Positions 27,144 to 35,458 of a stretch of DNA of 60,442 nucleotides are shown piece by piece. Each line of letters opens with the position of its first letter. The first letter of the stretch is position 1. The stretch spans positions 1 to 60,442 of the forward strand of contig CALCMJ010000036.1 of assembly GCA_937967615.1 (NCBI GenBank), given 5' to 3'. The translations under genes were made by a program, and so were the position numbers. The notes under the pieces are model-generated. The model saw nothing but the letters and a program-made list of their open reading frames with translations, was not told where the DNA came from and made no database searches. Source of the DNA: an uncultured Saprospiraceae bacterium. Lineage in GTDB: Bacteria > Bacteroidota > Bacteroidia > Chitinophagales > Saprospiraceae.

Positions 27144-30100
27144 ATGAAAAACACACTTAGCTACATTACTTTCTTTTTGATTTGTACTGGCACATTCCTT
27201 CAAGCGCAGACTTCAAATTTTAATGCTGAGAATTTAAAGGGACTGGAATTTAGAAGCATAGGACCAGCATTTATGTCAGGTAGAATCGCGGATATCGCAA
27301 TTGATCCAAATGACGAAAGTGTGTGGTACGTTGCCGTTGGCTCAGGGAATGTTTGGAAGACTGTAAACGCTGGAGTTACGTGGAAACCAATATTTGAAGA
27401 CCAATCAGTATACTCTACTGGATGTATTACCATTGACCCTAACAATTCAAGTACTATCTGGCTAGGTACTGGAGAAAATGTAGGTGGCCGCCATGTCAGC
27501 TGGGGGGATGGTATTTATAAAAGTACAGATAGTGGAGAGACTTGGGACAACATGGGACTCAAACAATCGCAGCACATCGCGGAAATACTTATCCATCCAG
27601 AAAATTCAAATATCATATGGGTAGCTTCACAAGGACCATTGTGGTCTAGCGGTGGAGAACGAGGTGTCTACAAATCAATTGATGGTGGAGCAACATGGAA
27701 GCAAACATTAGGAGATGCTGTCTGGACCGGTGCAACTGAAATTATAATGGACCCAAGAAACCCAGATGTTTTGTATTGTGCTACCTGGGACAGACATAGA
27801 ACCGTAGCTGCCTATATGGGTGGTGGACCAGGTTCTGGAATACATAAAAGTACAGATGGTGGCGAAACATGGACTAAGCTTAGTAAGGGACTTCCTGAAT
27901 CCAATCTTGGGAAGACAGGACTTTGTCTTTCCCCCCAAAAGCCAGACGTTATATATGCAGCAGTAGAACTCGACCTTAGGAAAGGAGGCTTATTTAAAAG
28001 TATGGATGGAGGAATGACTTGGGCAAAGCAATCTGATGCAATTACAGGAGGCACAGGCCCACATTATTATCAAGAATTGTATGCATGCCCACATAATTAT
28101 GATCGTTTGTATTTGATGGATAATAATGCACAGATATCAGATGATGGAGGCAAGACGTTTAGGAGAATGAATGAAAAGAATAAGCATGGAGACAACCATT
28201 CCATAAATTTTAAAATGAGTGATCCAGACTATCTTCTTTTAGGAAGTGATGGAGGAATTTATGAGACCTTTGACCTTTGCAAAAATTGGAGGTACATAGA
28301 AAACCTGCCAATTACTCAATTTTACGATATAGCAATAGATGATGCAGAACCTTTTTACAATGTATATGGAGGTACGCAGGACAATAGTACAGAAGGTGGA
28401 CCCTCACGCACAGATAACATTCAGGGTATTCAAAATTCAGACTGGAAGGTTGTACTAAATTGGGATGGACATCAACCTGCAACAGAGCCGGGAAACCCAA
28501 ACATTGTTTACGCACAAAGACAACAAGGCACCCTTTCCAGACTAGATATGGCAACAGGTGAAGCTATGGACATCCAGCCCCAAGCTGGTGCGGACGACCC
28601 TCACGAACGATTTAACTGGGACGCCCCTATTTTAGTAAGCCCTCATGATCCCAAACAACTCTTTTTTGGCTCACAACGATTATGGAGATCAAATAATAGA
28701 GGTGACAGTTGGACAGCAATTTCAACAGACCTAAGTAGAAATGAAAATAGATTTACGCTCCCAATAATGGGAAGACAACAGAGTATAAACAATCCATGGG
28801 ATGTGTATGCAATGTCTAATTACAATACGATAAGCATGGTGGACGAATCACCGGTGCAACGTGACCTCATTTATGTGGGTACAGATGATGGACTTATTCA
28901 AATTACGGAAGATGGAGGCGCCACATGGAACAAGACAGAAGCATCCCGCCTAAGCGGAGTACCTCAGAGAGCCTACATCAATGATATAAAAGCAGATTTA
29001 TTTGATGCCAATGTTGCATATATGGCAATGGATAATCATAAAGAAGGAGACTTTCGTCCATTTCTATTTAAAACTTCTGATAAAGGAAAATCTTGGAAGT
29101 CCATTACGGCTAATCTTCCAAAGAATAATATAATATGGCGAATTGTTCAAGATCATGTGGACAAAAATCTAATTTTCATAGGTACTGAATTTGGAATTTA
29201 TGCGACTAGAGATGGTGGAGGATCTTGGACACAATTAAAAGGTGGCTTACCAACCATCTCTTTCCGAGATTTAAAAATACATAGAAGAGAGAATGATTTA
29301 GTTGCTGCTTCCTTTGGAAGGAGCATATATATACTAGATGATTTCAGCTCTCTACGGAATATGAACGATCAAGTTCTTAATAAGGAAGCAAGCCTCTTCC
29401 CTGTTCGTGATGCATGGTGGTATATTGAGCGCTCACACTTGGGCTTTAACAAGGGAGCAGGTTCGCAAGGCTCACAACATTACATTGCGGAAAATCCTCC
29501 TTTTGGAGCATTGCTTAGCTATTACATTAAAGATGATATTAAATCTCAGAAAGATCAAAGAGCAGAAGCAGAGAAGAAATTGGAAAAGCAAAATATTCCA
29601 TTTCCAGGGTGGGAGAATTTAGACAAGGAGGCAAACGCTATCGGAACAGAAATTCTATTGGTGATTCGGAATAATCAAAACGAGGTTATCAGACAAATTA
29701 AGGGAGAAACAAAAAAAGGAATCCACAGAACGTCTTGGGATTTAAGATATCCTGCAACTAGCTTAGTGAGTTCTGCAAAACCGAATGAAAATGCGAAAGG
29801 TTTTCTGGTTGCTCCTGGCAAGTATTCTGTTGAACTGATTAAAATTGCGAATGGAGAAACAACTGTGCTGTCTGAAAAGCAAGAGTTTAATGTCAAGCAA
29901 ATGAAAACGTCAACTCTCAAAGGAGCATCTATCCAAGAGGTAAGTAGTTTTTGGAAAAAATTTGATTCTACTGGTAAAGAGGCATCTGCCATTTTTGCAG
30001 AACTAGATCAATTAAAGCCTAAGCTAAAGATGCTGAGAACTGCGGTGGGCCAAACACCGTCTGACACTCAAGAATTGAATTCTGACATTAATGTTCTTTC

Positions 30101-30383
30101 TACAGATATATCCACTTTATTAGCAGATGTGCATGGAAGTCCAAGCAAACAAAAACCAGGAGAAAAAACACATCCATTAATTTCTGAACGGATGTTTTCG
30201 ATTGCTTTGGGTTTGAACAATTCCACGTATGGGCCTACAGAGACGAACAAAGCATCTATGAATATCGTACAAGACCAGTTGGGCGCAGCGTCAAGTAAAC
30301 TTAAAATGATCAAGAAAGAAATATCGCGAATAGCCACACGCATTGTAGAAATGGGTGGGCCATATATCAAAGGAGAATACTAA
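27144..30383 (+). CDS. Secreted BNR-repeat/VPS10-sortilin-like beta-propeller protein (2)
   Basis: A 1079-aa paralogue of the previous gene with the same order of parts: signal peptide (FFLICTGTFLQAQ), Asp-box repeats (TVNAGVTWKPI, STDSGETWDNM, SIDGGATWKQT, STDGGETWTKL, SMDGGMTWAKQ, TEDGGATWNKT, TRDGGGSWTQL), the end-of-propeller stretch AASFGRSIYILDDFSSL, a VAPGKYSVELI Ig-like segment and a C-terminal helical region. Start RxxGPAFMSGRIADIAI parallels RELGPYRGGRSCAVTGV in copy 1. The two genes are probably one transcript and arose by duplication; they may form a pair that handles a protein or glycan ligand. Function unknown. Confidence 0.85.
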   Translation: MKNTLSYITFFLICTGTFLQAQTSNFNAENLKGLEFRSIGPAFMSGRIADIAIDPNDESVWYVAVGSGNVWKTVNAGVTWKPIFEDQSVYSTGCITIDPNNSSTIWLGTGENVGGRHVSWGDGIYKSTDSGETWDNMGLKQSQHIAEILIHPENSNIIWVASQGPLWSSGGERGVYKSIDGGATWKQTLGDAVWTGATEIIMDPRNPDVLYCATWDRHRTVAAYMGGGPGSGIHKSTDGGETWTKLSKGLPESNLGKTGLCLSPQKPDVIYAAVELDLRKGGLFKSMDGGMTWAKQSDAITGGTGPHYYQELYACPHNYDRLYLMDNNAQISDDGGKTFRRMNEKNKHGDNHSINFKMSDPDYLLLGSDGGIYETFDLCKNWRYIENLPITQFYDIAIDDAEPFYNVYGGTQDNSTEGGPSRTDNIQGIQNSDWKVVLNWDGHQPATEPGNPNIVYAQRQQGTLSRLDMATGEAMDIQPQAGADDPHERFNWDAPILVSPHDPKQLFFGSQRLWRSNNRGDSWTAISTDLSRNENRFTLPIMGRQQSINNPWDVYAMSNYNTISMVDESPVQRDLIYVGTDDGLIQITEDGGATWNKTEASRLSGVPQRAYINDIKADLFDANVAYMAMDNHKEGDFRPFLFKTSDKGKSWKSITANLPKNNIIWRIVQDHVDKNLIFIGTEFGIYATRDGGGSWTQLKGGLPTISFRDLKIHRRENDLVAASFGRSIYILDDFSSLRNMNDQVLNKEASLFPVRDAWWYIERSHLGFNKGAGSQGSQHYIAENPPFGALLSYYIKDDIKSQKDQRAEAEKKLEKQNIPFPGWENLDKEANAIGTEILLVIRNNQNEVIRQIKGETKKGIHRTSWDLRYPATSLVSSAKPNENAKGFLVAPGKYSVELIKIANGETTVLSEKQEFNVKQMKTSTLKGASIQEVSSFWKKFDSTGKEASAIFAELDQLKPKLKMLRTAVGQTPSDTQELNSDINVLSTDISTLLADVHGSPSKQKPGEKTHPLISERMFSIALGLNNSTYGPTETNKASMNIVQDQLGAASSKLKMIKKEISRIATRIVEMGGPYIKGEY

Positions 30384-30405
30384 AACCTATTTAAGAATAC
30401 AAAAC

Positions 30406-30885
30406 CTACTTAAAGGTCGCGTCAATAATAAATTTCACTGGGGTCTGAATATCAATTTTCAGATCCCAGCTGTTATCACTGTTTCTTGAACCTTGTATGC
30501 TCCCCGACTCGGCAAAAAGATTTCCTCCAACAACACAAAAACAAGACTGAAGAAGAACGCACTGTGCATAAGAGAGATCAGAAGTATTTAAAACAAAGTT
30601 GTCAATATTTGAATCTACTTCAAACATTAAAATTCTAGTGACTTCATCATCAGAAATTGCCGGGTCGTCTTCACTTATATATTTATAACAAAAAACAGTT
30701 TTATTTCCATCAATTGCTTTGAAGGTATTAATAGACAGTATACCCTCATCATTCGTATAAGAGTCTACTTCAATCTGTGCATTATTTATTACTTCATATT
30801 TATAATCACCAGGTGGACCTGACTCAGGAGTTCTATTGCATGAAATACAAACGCAAATTATGCTAACAAATAAAGAATATTTCAT
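30406..30885 (-). CDS. Small lipoprotein, last gene of ECF module 1
   Basis: A 159-aa lipoprotein with a short SPII signal (MKYSLFVSIICVCISC, lipobox around Cys16). The mature part is strand-rich with three further Cys (residues about 108-117, VLLQSCFCVVGG). No family recognised. It lies 26 bases downstream of the barrel/anti-sigma gene on the same strand, so it is probably the end of that operon. Its 3' end is convergent with BNR gene 2 with 22 bases between and no terminator. Confidence 0.6.
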   Translation of the reverse strand: MKYSLFVSIICVCISCNRTPESGPPGDYKYEVINNAQIEVDSYTNDEGILSINTFKAIDGNKTVFCYKYISEDDPAISDDEVTRILMFEVDSNIDNFVLNTSDLSYAQCVLLQSCFCVVGGNLFAESGSIQGSRNSDNSWDLKIDIQTPVKFIIDATFK

Positions 30886-30911
30886 GCTTTAGTATTTTGT
30901 TTAAGCTGGTA

Positions 30912-32360
30912 TTAAAAATTATAACTAAGTCCTAAATTCAAGGCCAAATAATTAAACTTGCTTTCAGATATTTCACTTCTACGTATGTCACTTAAGTATT
31001 TCCCAGCCTTAACTCCCGCATACAAATTGAAATCATTGAATATTCTTCTGTGTACTCCTAATTCTCCATGTAGTGAGTAGAGAAGGGCTCTTTGCTTAAA
31101 TGGTTCTTCTTCTGTATATTCAGTAATACTAGAACGGCTAATGAAATATTTCCCATTTGCACTTATTATCATATTTAAACCAGCACCAATAGATGGTATA
31201 ATTTGCCAATCGCCTCTTCTTATATTGTAGCCAAAATTAAAAGGGATTTGAAATACGTTCAAACTATTGTAATGTGTAATTTCTCTCAGTTCTACTGCAC
31301 TGAATGACTGTGTATCATATGCTGCATTAATTGCTCCACTTGGGATATTCACGATAATGCTAGGCAAGGTATCTGTTGCATCTGAACGTCTTTCATACTT
31401 CCCATTCAATTTTGACTTAAAGGAATTGTAATTAAAACCTGTCCCAAGTATAAGTCCATTAGAAAATGTGTGTGAAAAATTAATACCAAAGTTATACCCT
31501 GCGATTTGCTGCACTGAAGCGGAATCTCCTAAAGTTTCAACTCTCAAAAAAGAGCTAACATCAGCTGTATTTTCCTCCAAATTTTTAGTTAAATAACTGT
31601 CTGTTTGATTTAGAAAACCAGACTCTATAGTAAGCAAATTACTATGCTTGTTTCTTACAGGAGCAATAGACTTTTGTGGAATAGATATCTCTGCAAATAT
31701 AGCCTCCTTCTCAAAGAGATTCGTTTTTTCTTTTACACCTATTAATCCCAATAAGTGAACAGGGATCAATTGAATTAAACGATCAAATTTAGAGTTTGAA
31801 TTTTCAGCAAATTCAGAAGAAGTATTTTGAGTCTGTGAACTCAATCTAGCATCCCTAACCTGGGTACTTGTCACATTCTCTTGATTTGCATCCACATTGT
31901 TCTCAAATGATACAACTGCTATCTGAGCTTGGTTTAAAACGTTTCCAGTTCCATTCTCAGTTCTTGGAGTAAATGTATTTTTGCTTTCGTATACTTTCTG
32001 CTTTATTGATTTAATACCTGATTTCTTTTTCTCAACATTAGTTTTATCTGTTGTTATAGTGGGCACTGATTCAATCTGTGCAGTCTCAATTTCCGTATTA
32101 CTTGCTAGCTCCACATTTTTAATGCTTTTCTCTGGACTAGAATCCACCATTGGCATTAGTTCCTCCACAGACATCATCATATATGCTGATATTCCAACAG
32201 CCATTAATAGCGCTCCAAGTGCAAACCATAGCCAGATAGGTTTCTTATTCCTTTCTGGAGGATCAAGCAATTTTTCCAGCTCGTTCCATGTAGCGGGCAC
32301 ATCTACTGGAGTCTCGTAGCCTTCTAATAATTGTTTTATAAAATCTTCTCTTTTTCCCAT
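30912..32360 (-). CDS. Putative dual membrane-spanning anti-sigma factor, module 1 (cytoplasmic head, TM, linker, OM barrel)
   Basis: A 482-aa protein. Residues 1-40 are a short charged cytoplasmic head (FIKQLLEGYETPVDVPATWNELEKLL) whose Trp25 and spacing recur in module 2. Residues 41-63 are one inner-membrane helix. About 64-250 is a polar Ser/Asn/Thr/Gln-rich linker of low complexity. About 260-482 is a strand-rich region with aromatic girdle patterns ending in LGLSYNF, with a terminal Phe as in outer-membrane barrels. The gene starts one base after the ECF sigma gene. The architecture and position fit the Dma-type anti-sigma factors described in Bacteroides thetaiotaomicron. That it binds the neighbouring sigma factor is inferred. 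Confidence 0.65.
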   Translation of the reverse strand: MGKREDFIKQLLEGYETPVDVPATWNELEKLLDPPERNKKPIWLWFALGALLMAVGISAYMMMSVEELMPMVDSSPEKSIKNVELASNTEIETAQIESVPTITTDKTNVEKKKSGIKSIKQKVYESKNTFTPRTENGTGNVLNQAQIAVVSFENNVDANQENVTSTQVRDARLSSQTQNTSSEFAENSNSKFDRLIQLIPVHLLGLIGVKEKTNLFEKEAIFAEISIPQKSIAPVRNKHSNLLTIESGFLNQTDSYLTKNLEENTADVSSFLRVETLGDSASVQQIAGYNFGINFSHTFSNGLILGTGFNYNSFKSKLNGKYERRSDATDTLPSIIVNIPSGAINAAYDTQSFSAVELREITHYNSLNVFQIPFNFGYNIRRGDWQIIPSIGAGLNMIISANGKYFISRSSITEYTEEEPFKQRALLYSLHGELGVHRRIFNDFNLYAGVKAGKYLSDIRRSEISESKFNYLALNLGLSYNF

Positions 32361-32361
32361 G

Positions 32362-32904
32362 TTACATTCTTGATTGAATTTCTTTTACATCCACATTTTT
32401 CTTAAGCCAGTTTTTGGCTTTGAAGAGTTGCGAACGGGAAGTGATTTCTGAAATATTTAAAGTCTTAGCAATTTCTTTATGTGAGTAACCGTCCATGACG
32501 GACATGTTAAAAACAGTTTTATAACCAGTGGGCATACCTTTCATAAATCTGAGAACACCTTCTGCATCCATATTGTAAAATTTATCTGTATCCATAGGAT
32601 CTCTATCCATTTCGTCCAAGGATGAAAATGAATTATTGAATGCTTCTTTCTTTGTAATTTTCAGGGAACAGTTAATGAATATTCTTGCCATCCATTGTTT
32701 TAGACTTCCCTTTTCCATATCAAACTGCTCAATATTATTTAGCACTCTCAAAAATCCATCTTGCATGGCCTCCTGTGCTTTTTCTGTGTCATAAACGTAT
32801 CGCCTACAGATTGTAGATGCCCAACCCGCATATTGTGCATACAAGAGGTGTTGACACTTCCTGTCTTTCTTCATGCAACCGTGTATGATCTTAAGTTGAT
32901 TCAT
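32362..32904 (-). CDS. ECF RNA polymerase sigma factor, module 1
   Basis: A 180-aa sigma-70 family ECF factor. Region 2 is residues about 10-80 (YAQYAGWASTICRRYVYDTEKAQEAMQDGFLRVL and the MARIFINCSL end), region 4 about 115-170 with the helix-turn-helix GYSHKEIAKTLNISEITSRSQLFKAK. It recruits RNA polymerase to a small envelope-controlled regulon. It lies between a lipoprotein gene (6 bases upstream) and the putative anti-sigma barrel gene (1 base downstream). Close in sequence to the sigma factor of module 2 (shared II-GC-K-DRK start and YSHKEIA block). Confidence 0.9.
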   Translation of the reverse strand: MNQLKIIHGCMKKDRKCQHLLYAQYAGWASTICRRYVYDTEKAQEAMQDGFLRVLNNIEQFDMEKGSLKQWMARIFINCSLKITKKEAFNNSFSSLDEMDRDPMDTDKFYNMDAEGVLRFMKGMPTGYKTVFNMSVMDGYSHKEIAKTLNISEITSRSQLFKAKNWLKKNVDVKEIQSRM

Positions 32905-32910
32905 TTAAAA

Positions 32911-33939
32911 TTAGTTACAAGGCGCAATTCTAGTATTAAATGTTCCTTCAATAACATTGAAGTCCGCTCCAGAACTATCCTGGAAAGTAAAATGTCCAAT
33001 TATCCTATCAGTCTCTACCAAATCAATTTCTAAAACTATAGGATAGCCGTTTTGCACAATAAACCCGGAGTTATAATTTGCTACCAATTCACTATCAACC
33101 CTTATCAATGCTGCCTCAATTTTATCTTGTGATTTGGGAAGTTCATCTTGTGTAAAATATATCAGATACTCTCCAGAAACGGCAAGTGCAAATGGTCCTG
33201 AAGTGTGATCAGTCAGTCCATGTCCAAAGTGAATAAAAGCTGAAAGCATATAATCTGCTGACTCGTCGTTCTCACAAAATTGCATTAAACTAGAGTATTT
33301 TTGTATTTCACCATCCTTCTTAAACTCGGCTCGTCCTTTTGACCAGTTTACCATATCACCATTGGGTAATACTAAAATTGAAGGCACTATATCGTCAAGT
33401 TCACAAGGCACCTCAGAGACATTAAAGCTGCCTATACGTTGATCTTCTTGTTGTCCTAATGCACTGTAAGTAGGATCAGGATAAAAACTTCCTGAATACA
33501 TAATATTTGGATCAGTAGTAGACCCAGCACTTTCTGTTAAATCAAGTTCTAAAACATAATGAGACTCATTAAACTGCCCATCTACACCTGCTGTGCTCCC
33601 GTATGCTTTGAATACCCCAGCAGTAAGAGGAGCATAGTCTATCCAATAGATTTGATTTACCAAACCTACAGGTTTAATTAATCCATTTTCAAAATTAAAG
33701 TCTTCAGCAAAGATGAATGAGTTAATGAAAAAATCTTCTTCTTCGCAAGACGTCAAATAGGCAAAATAATTTTTCTCTTCTGTAGTTATTGTACTTATAC
33801 TAACCGTACCTGTAAGATCATAAAACTCAGGCTCTGTAGTGATATCATTTTCTGTTGATACGAGACCGTCCATATTTTCTCTTTGACAAGAGGTAAAGAG
33901 CACAGTTGCAAAGATTGTAAGGAGAGCAATTTTATTCAT
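32911..33939 (-). CDS. Lipoprotein, first gene of ECF module 1
   Basis: I take the ATG at 33939 (342 aa) because it begins a clean SPII signal, MNKIALLTIFATVLFTSC; an ATG at 33954 adds five codons. The mature part is beta-rich with paired Cys residues (EVPCELDD, LMQFCEND, RIAPCN) and a C-terminal IEGTFNTRIAPC. No family recognised. The gene is 6 bases upstream of the sigma factor and likely heads the operon. The similar position of a lipoprotein in module 2 suggests that it is sensed by, or is a target of, the sigma system. Confidence 0.65.
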   Translation of the reverse strand: MNKIALLTIFATVLFTSCQRENMDGLVSTENDITTEPEFYDLTGTVSISTITTEEKNYFAYLTSCEEEDFFINSFIFAEDFNFENGLIKPVGLVNQIYWIDYAPLTAGVFKAYGSTAGVDGQFNESHYVLELDLTESAGSTTDPNIMYSGSFYPDPTYSALGQQEDQRIGSFNVSEVPCELDDIVPSILVLPNGDMVNWSKGRAEFKKDGEIQKYSSLMQFCENDESADYMLSAFIHFGHGLTDHTSGPFALAVSGEYLIYFTQDELPKSQDKIEAALIRVDSELVANYNSGFIVQNGYPIVLEIDLVETDRIIGHFTFQDSSGADFNVIEGTFNTRIAPCN

Positions 33940-34038
33940 CTTTAAATAATTCATATCAATGTATTCTGCTTCATTAAGGTGTTCATAACTGTATATTCTT
34001 AAAATAATGCATTTGATGCCTGAACTATCGAAAATTAT

Positions 34039-34058
34039 CAGATTTTACTGCTAATCTG
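34039..34058. repeat. Inverted repeat between module 1 and patatin gene
   Basis: CAGATT-TTACTGCT-AATCTG in the 200-base divergent gap; possible operator site. Six paired bases only. Confidence 0.3.
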
Positions 34059-34146
34059 GGCCGAATTACACAGGAATTCTCAAATTCATCAATTTTATCA
34101 GCTTTTTTTAAGCATTTGTGCCTATAAAACGTTCTTTGAGTACTAT

Positions 34147-34953
34147 ATGTCAATACGTACGAAATATATATTTACTGGAGGAGGCACCCGCGGGATGTAT
34201 CAAATAGGTGTTGCTGAAGCCCTCAGAAAGGCTGGATTCAGAGATAGCTTAGTCTCAGTGTCATCATGCTCAATAGGTGCATTGAATGCTTGTTTGCTCA
34301 TGCAATACGATCCCCTAGAGGCCAGAGAGATCTGGTTAGAATTTACTAAGAAAGAACTCTTTAAAAATGTAAGACAGAACGGGAGGAGTTATTCATTTAC
34401 TCTGTTTAAGGAAGTGATTACGGGTGGGATTGATGTAAGTCCATTACAAAAGATTCTTAACGAATACATAGACGAGGAAATCATAAGATCCCAAAACATA
34501 GAACTTATCATCGCCATCTATAATATTACCGATCAGAAATTAGAATACCCTTCTCTAGATCAGATACCGCATGGGCAGTTAGTAGAATACATCCTTGCAA
34601 GTGCGAGACTCCCCTTTTTTAAAGACAGGATTATTAATAAAAAGAAATATTTAGACGGTGGTTTTGCTGACAATGAACCTGAGTTTACCCATTTAGAAAA
34701 CAAGGTCTTTGACTACACATTCATTGCTCGTATTGCATACGTAAAAAAGTATCTTCCTAAGCAACGCATTAAAAACATTGTAAGCAAGAAAAAGGTCGTC
34801 ATTGCTTCTAAAAGACTTCTTGGCACTCCATTGGCTTTTGATAATCCAAGTTTTGAACAGAAATATGATTATGGATATGAGGATGCATCTAGGATTATTG
34901 AGGAGTATGGTTTGGGACTGATGGGAAGAGAGACTGAAAGCTTGAACGACTGA
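34147..34953 (+). CDS. Patatin-like phospholipase
   Basis: A 268-aa patatin-fold lipid acyl hydrolase. The oxyanion loop GGGTRG is at 11-16, the nucleophile elbow is SCSIG with Ser42 (the first Gly of GxSxG is Ser), and the catalytic Asp is in YLDGGFADNEP. No signal peptide, so cytoplasmic or exported by another route. It sits alone between the two divergent sigma modules. Its last residues (GRETESLND) are encoded by sequence that resembles the 16-base repeat that follows, so the C-terminus may have been extended by it. Confidence 0.85.
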   Translation: MSIRTKYIFTGGGTRGMYQIGVAEALRKAGFRDSLVSVSSCSIGALNACLLMQYDPLEAREIWLEFTKKELFKNVRQNGRSYSFTLFKEVITGGIDVSPLQKILNEYIDEEIIRSQNIELIIAIYNITDQKLEYPSLDQIPHGQLVEYILASARLPFFKDRIINKKKYLDGGFADNEPEFTHLENKVFDYTFIARIAYVKKYLPKQRIKNIVSKKKVVIASKRLLGTPLAFDNPSFEQKYDYGYEDASRIIEEYGLGLMGRETESLND

Positions 34954-34979
34954 GTGACGGAGAGACTGAGTGACGGAGG
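34948..34979 (+). repeat. Tandem 16-bp direct repeat
   Basis: Two adjacent copies of GACTGAGTGACGGAG(A/G), the first covering the patatin stop codon. A degenerate copy (GAGACTGAAAG) lies just upstream inside the gene. Confidence 0.75.
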
Positions 34980-35353
34980 GTCGACCCCTAAAAACGGTTG
35001 TCGGTTTTTTAGCCACAGCGTGGCTAAATATTTATAACCATAAGGATAAATCTACAATTCGCTCCCTAGGAGCGACACCATCGATACATATTATTGCAAC
35101 ACACTAATTTATAAACGACGGAAAAGAGTTGCATAAGCAACATGGAAGGTTTAGTATCTCAGGTGTCTGAGACACCTGAGATACCGAGTGAACAACGAGC
35201 CTGTAATACTGCGCCCCTGAGCGAGTGAAACGAGTCGAAGGGATATGCCCAAATTATTATCCCTATTTTAGTAATAGAGAAAATAATAAACTCTCATCTT
35301 TGACTTTAATACAAACTTAATTAAGCATTGATTATCAATAACTTACGATTAAA
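34980..35353. repeat. Cluster of palindromic (REP-like) elements in a gene-free region
   Basis: Four elements follow each other. TTAGCCAC-AGC-GTGGCTAA at 35009-35027; CGCTCC-CTA-GGAGCG at 35060-35074, followed by ACACCATCGATA; a perfect 14-bp palindrome GTATCTCAGGTGTC-TGA-GACACCTGAGATAC at 35154-35184; and a CCCTGAGCGAGTGAAACGAGTCGAAGGG block at 35214-35241. Three have 3-base loops. These resemble repeats scattered in many Bacteroidota genomes, probably REP/MITE-type elements. No transposase remains in the window. Confidence 0.7.
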
Positions 35354-35458
35354 ATGTATAAAACTGATTCCATCAGAATTCTGCTAAGACAAAATAAATT
35401 TATTCCGTTTGCAACGTATGCAACTAAATCTGTCATTTATAGGAAACGGACGCTAACA

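Noticed and set aside
28312-28554. Minus-strand frame opposite BNR gene 2
   Set aside because: Lies fully within a well-supported gene on the other strand; no motif, promoter or RBS.
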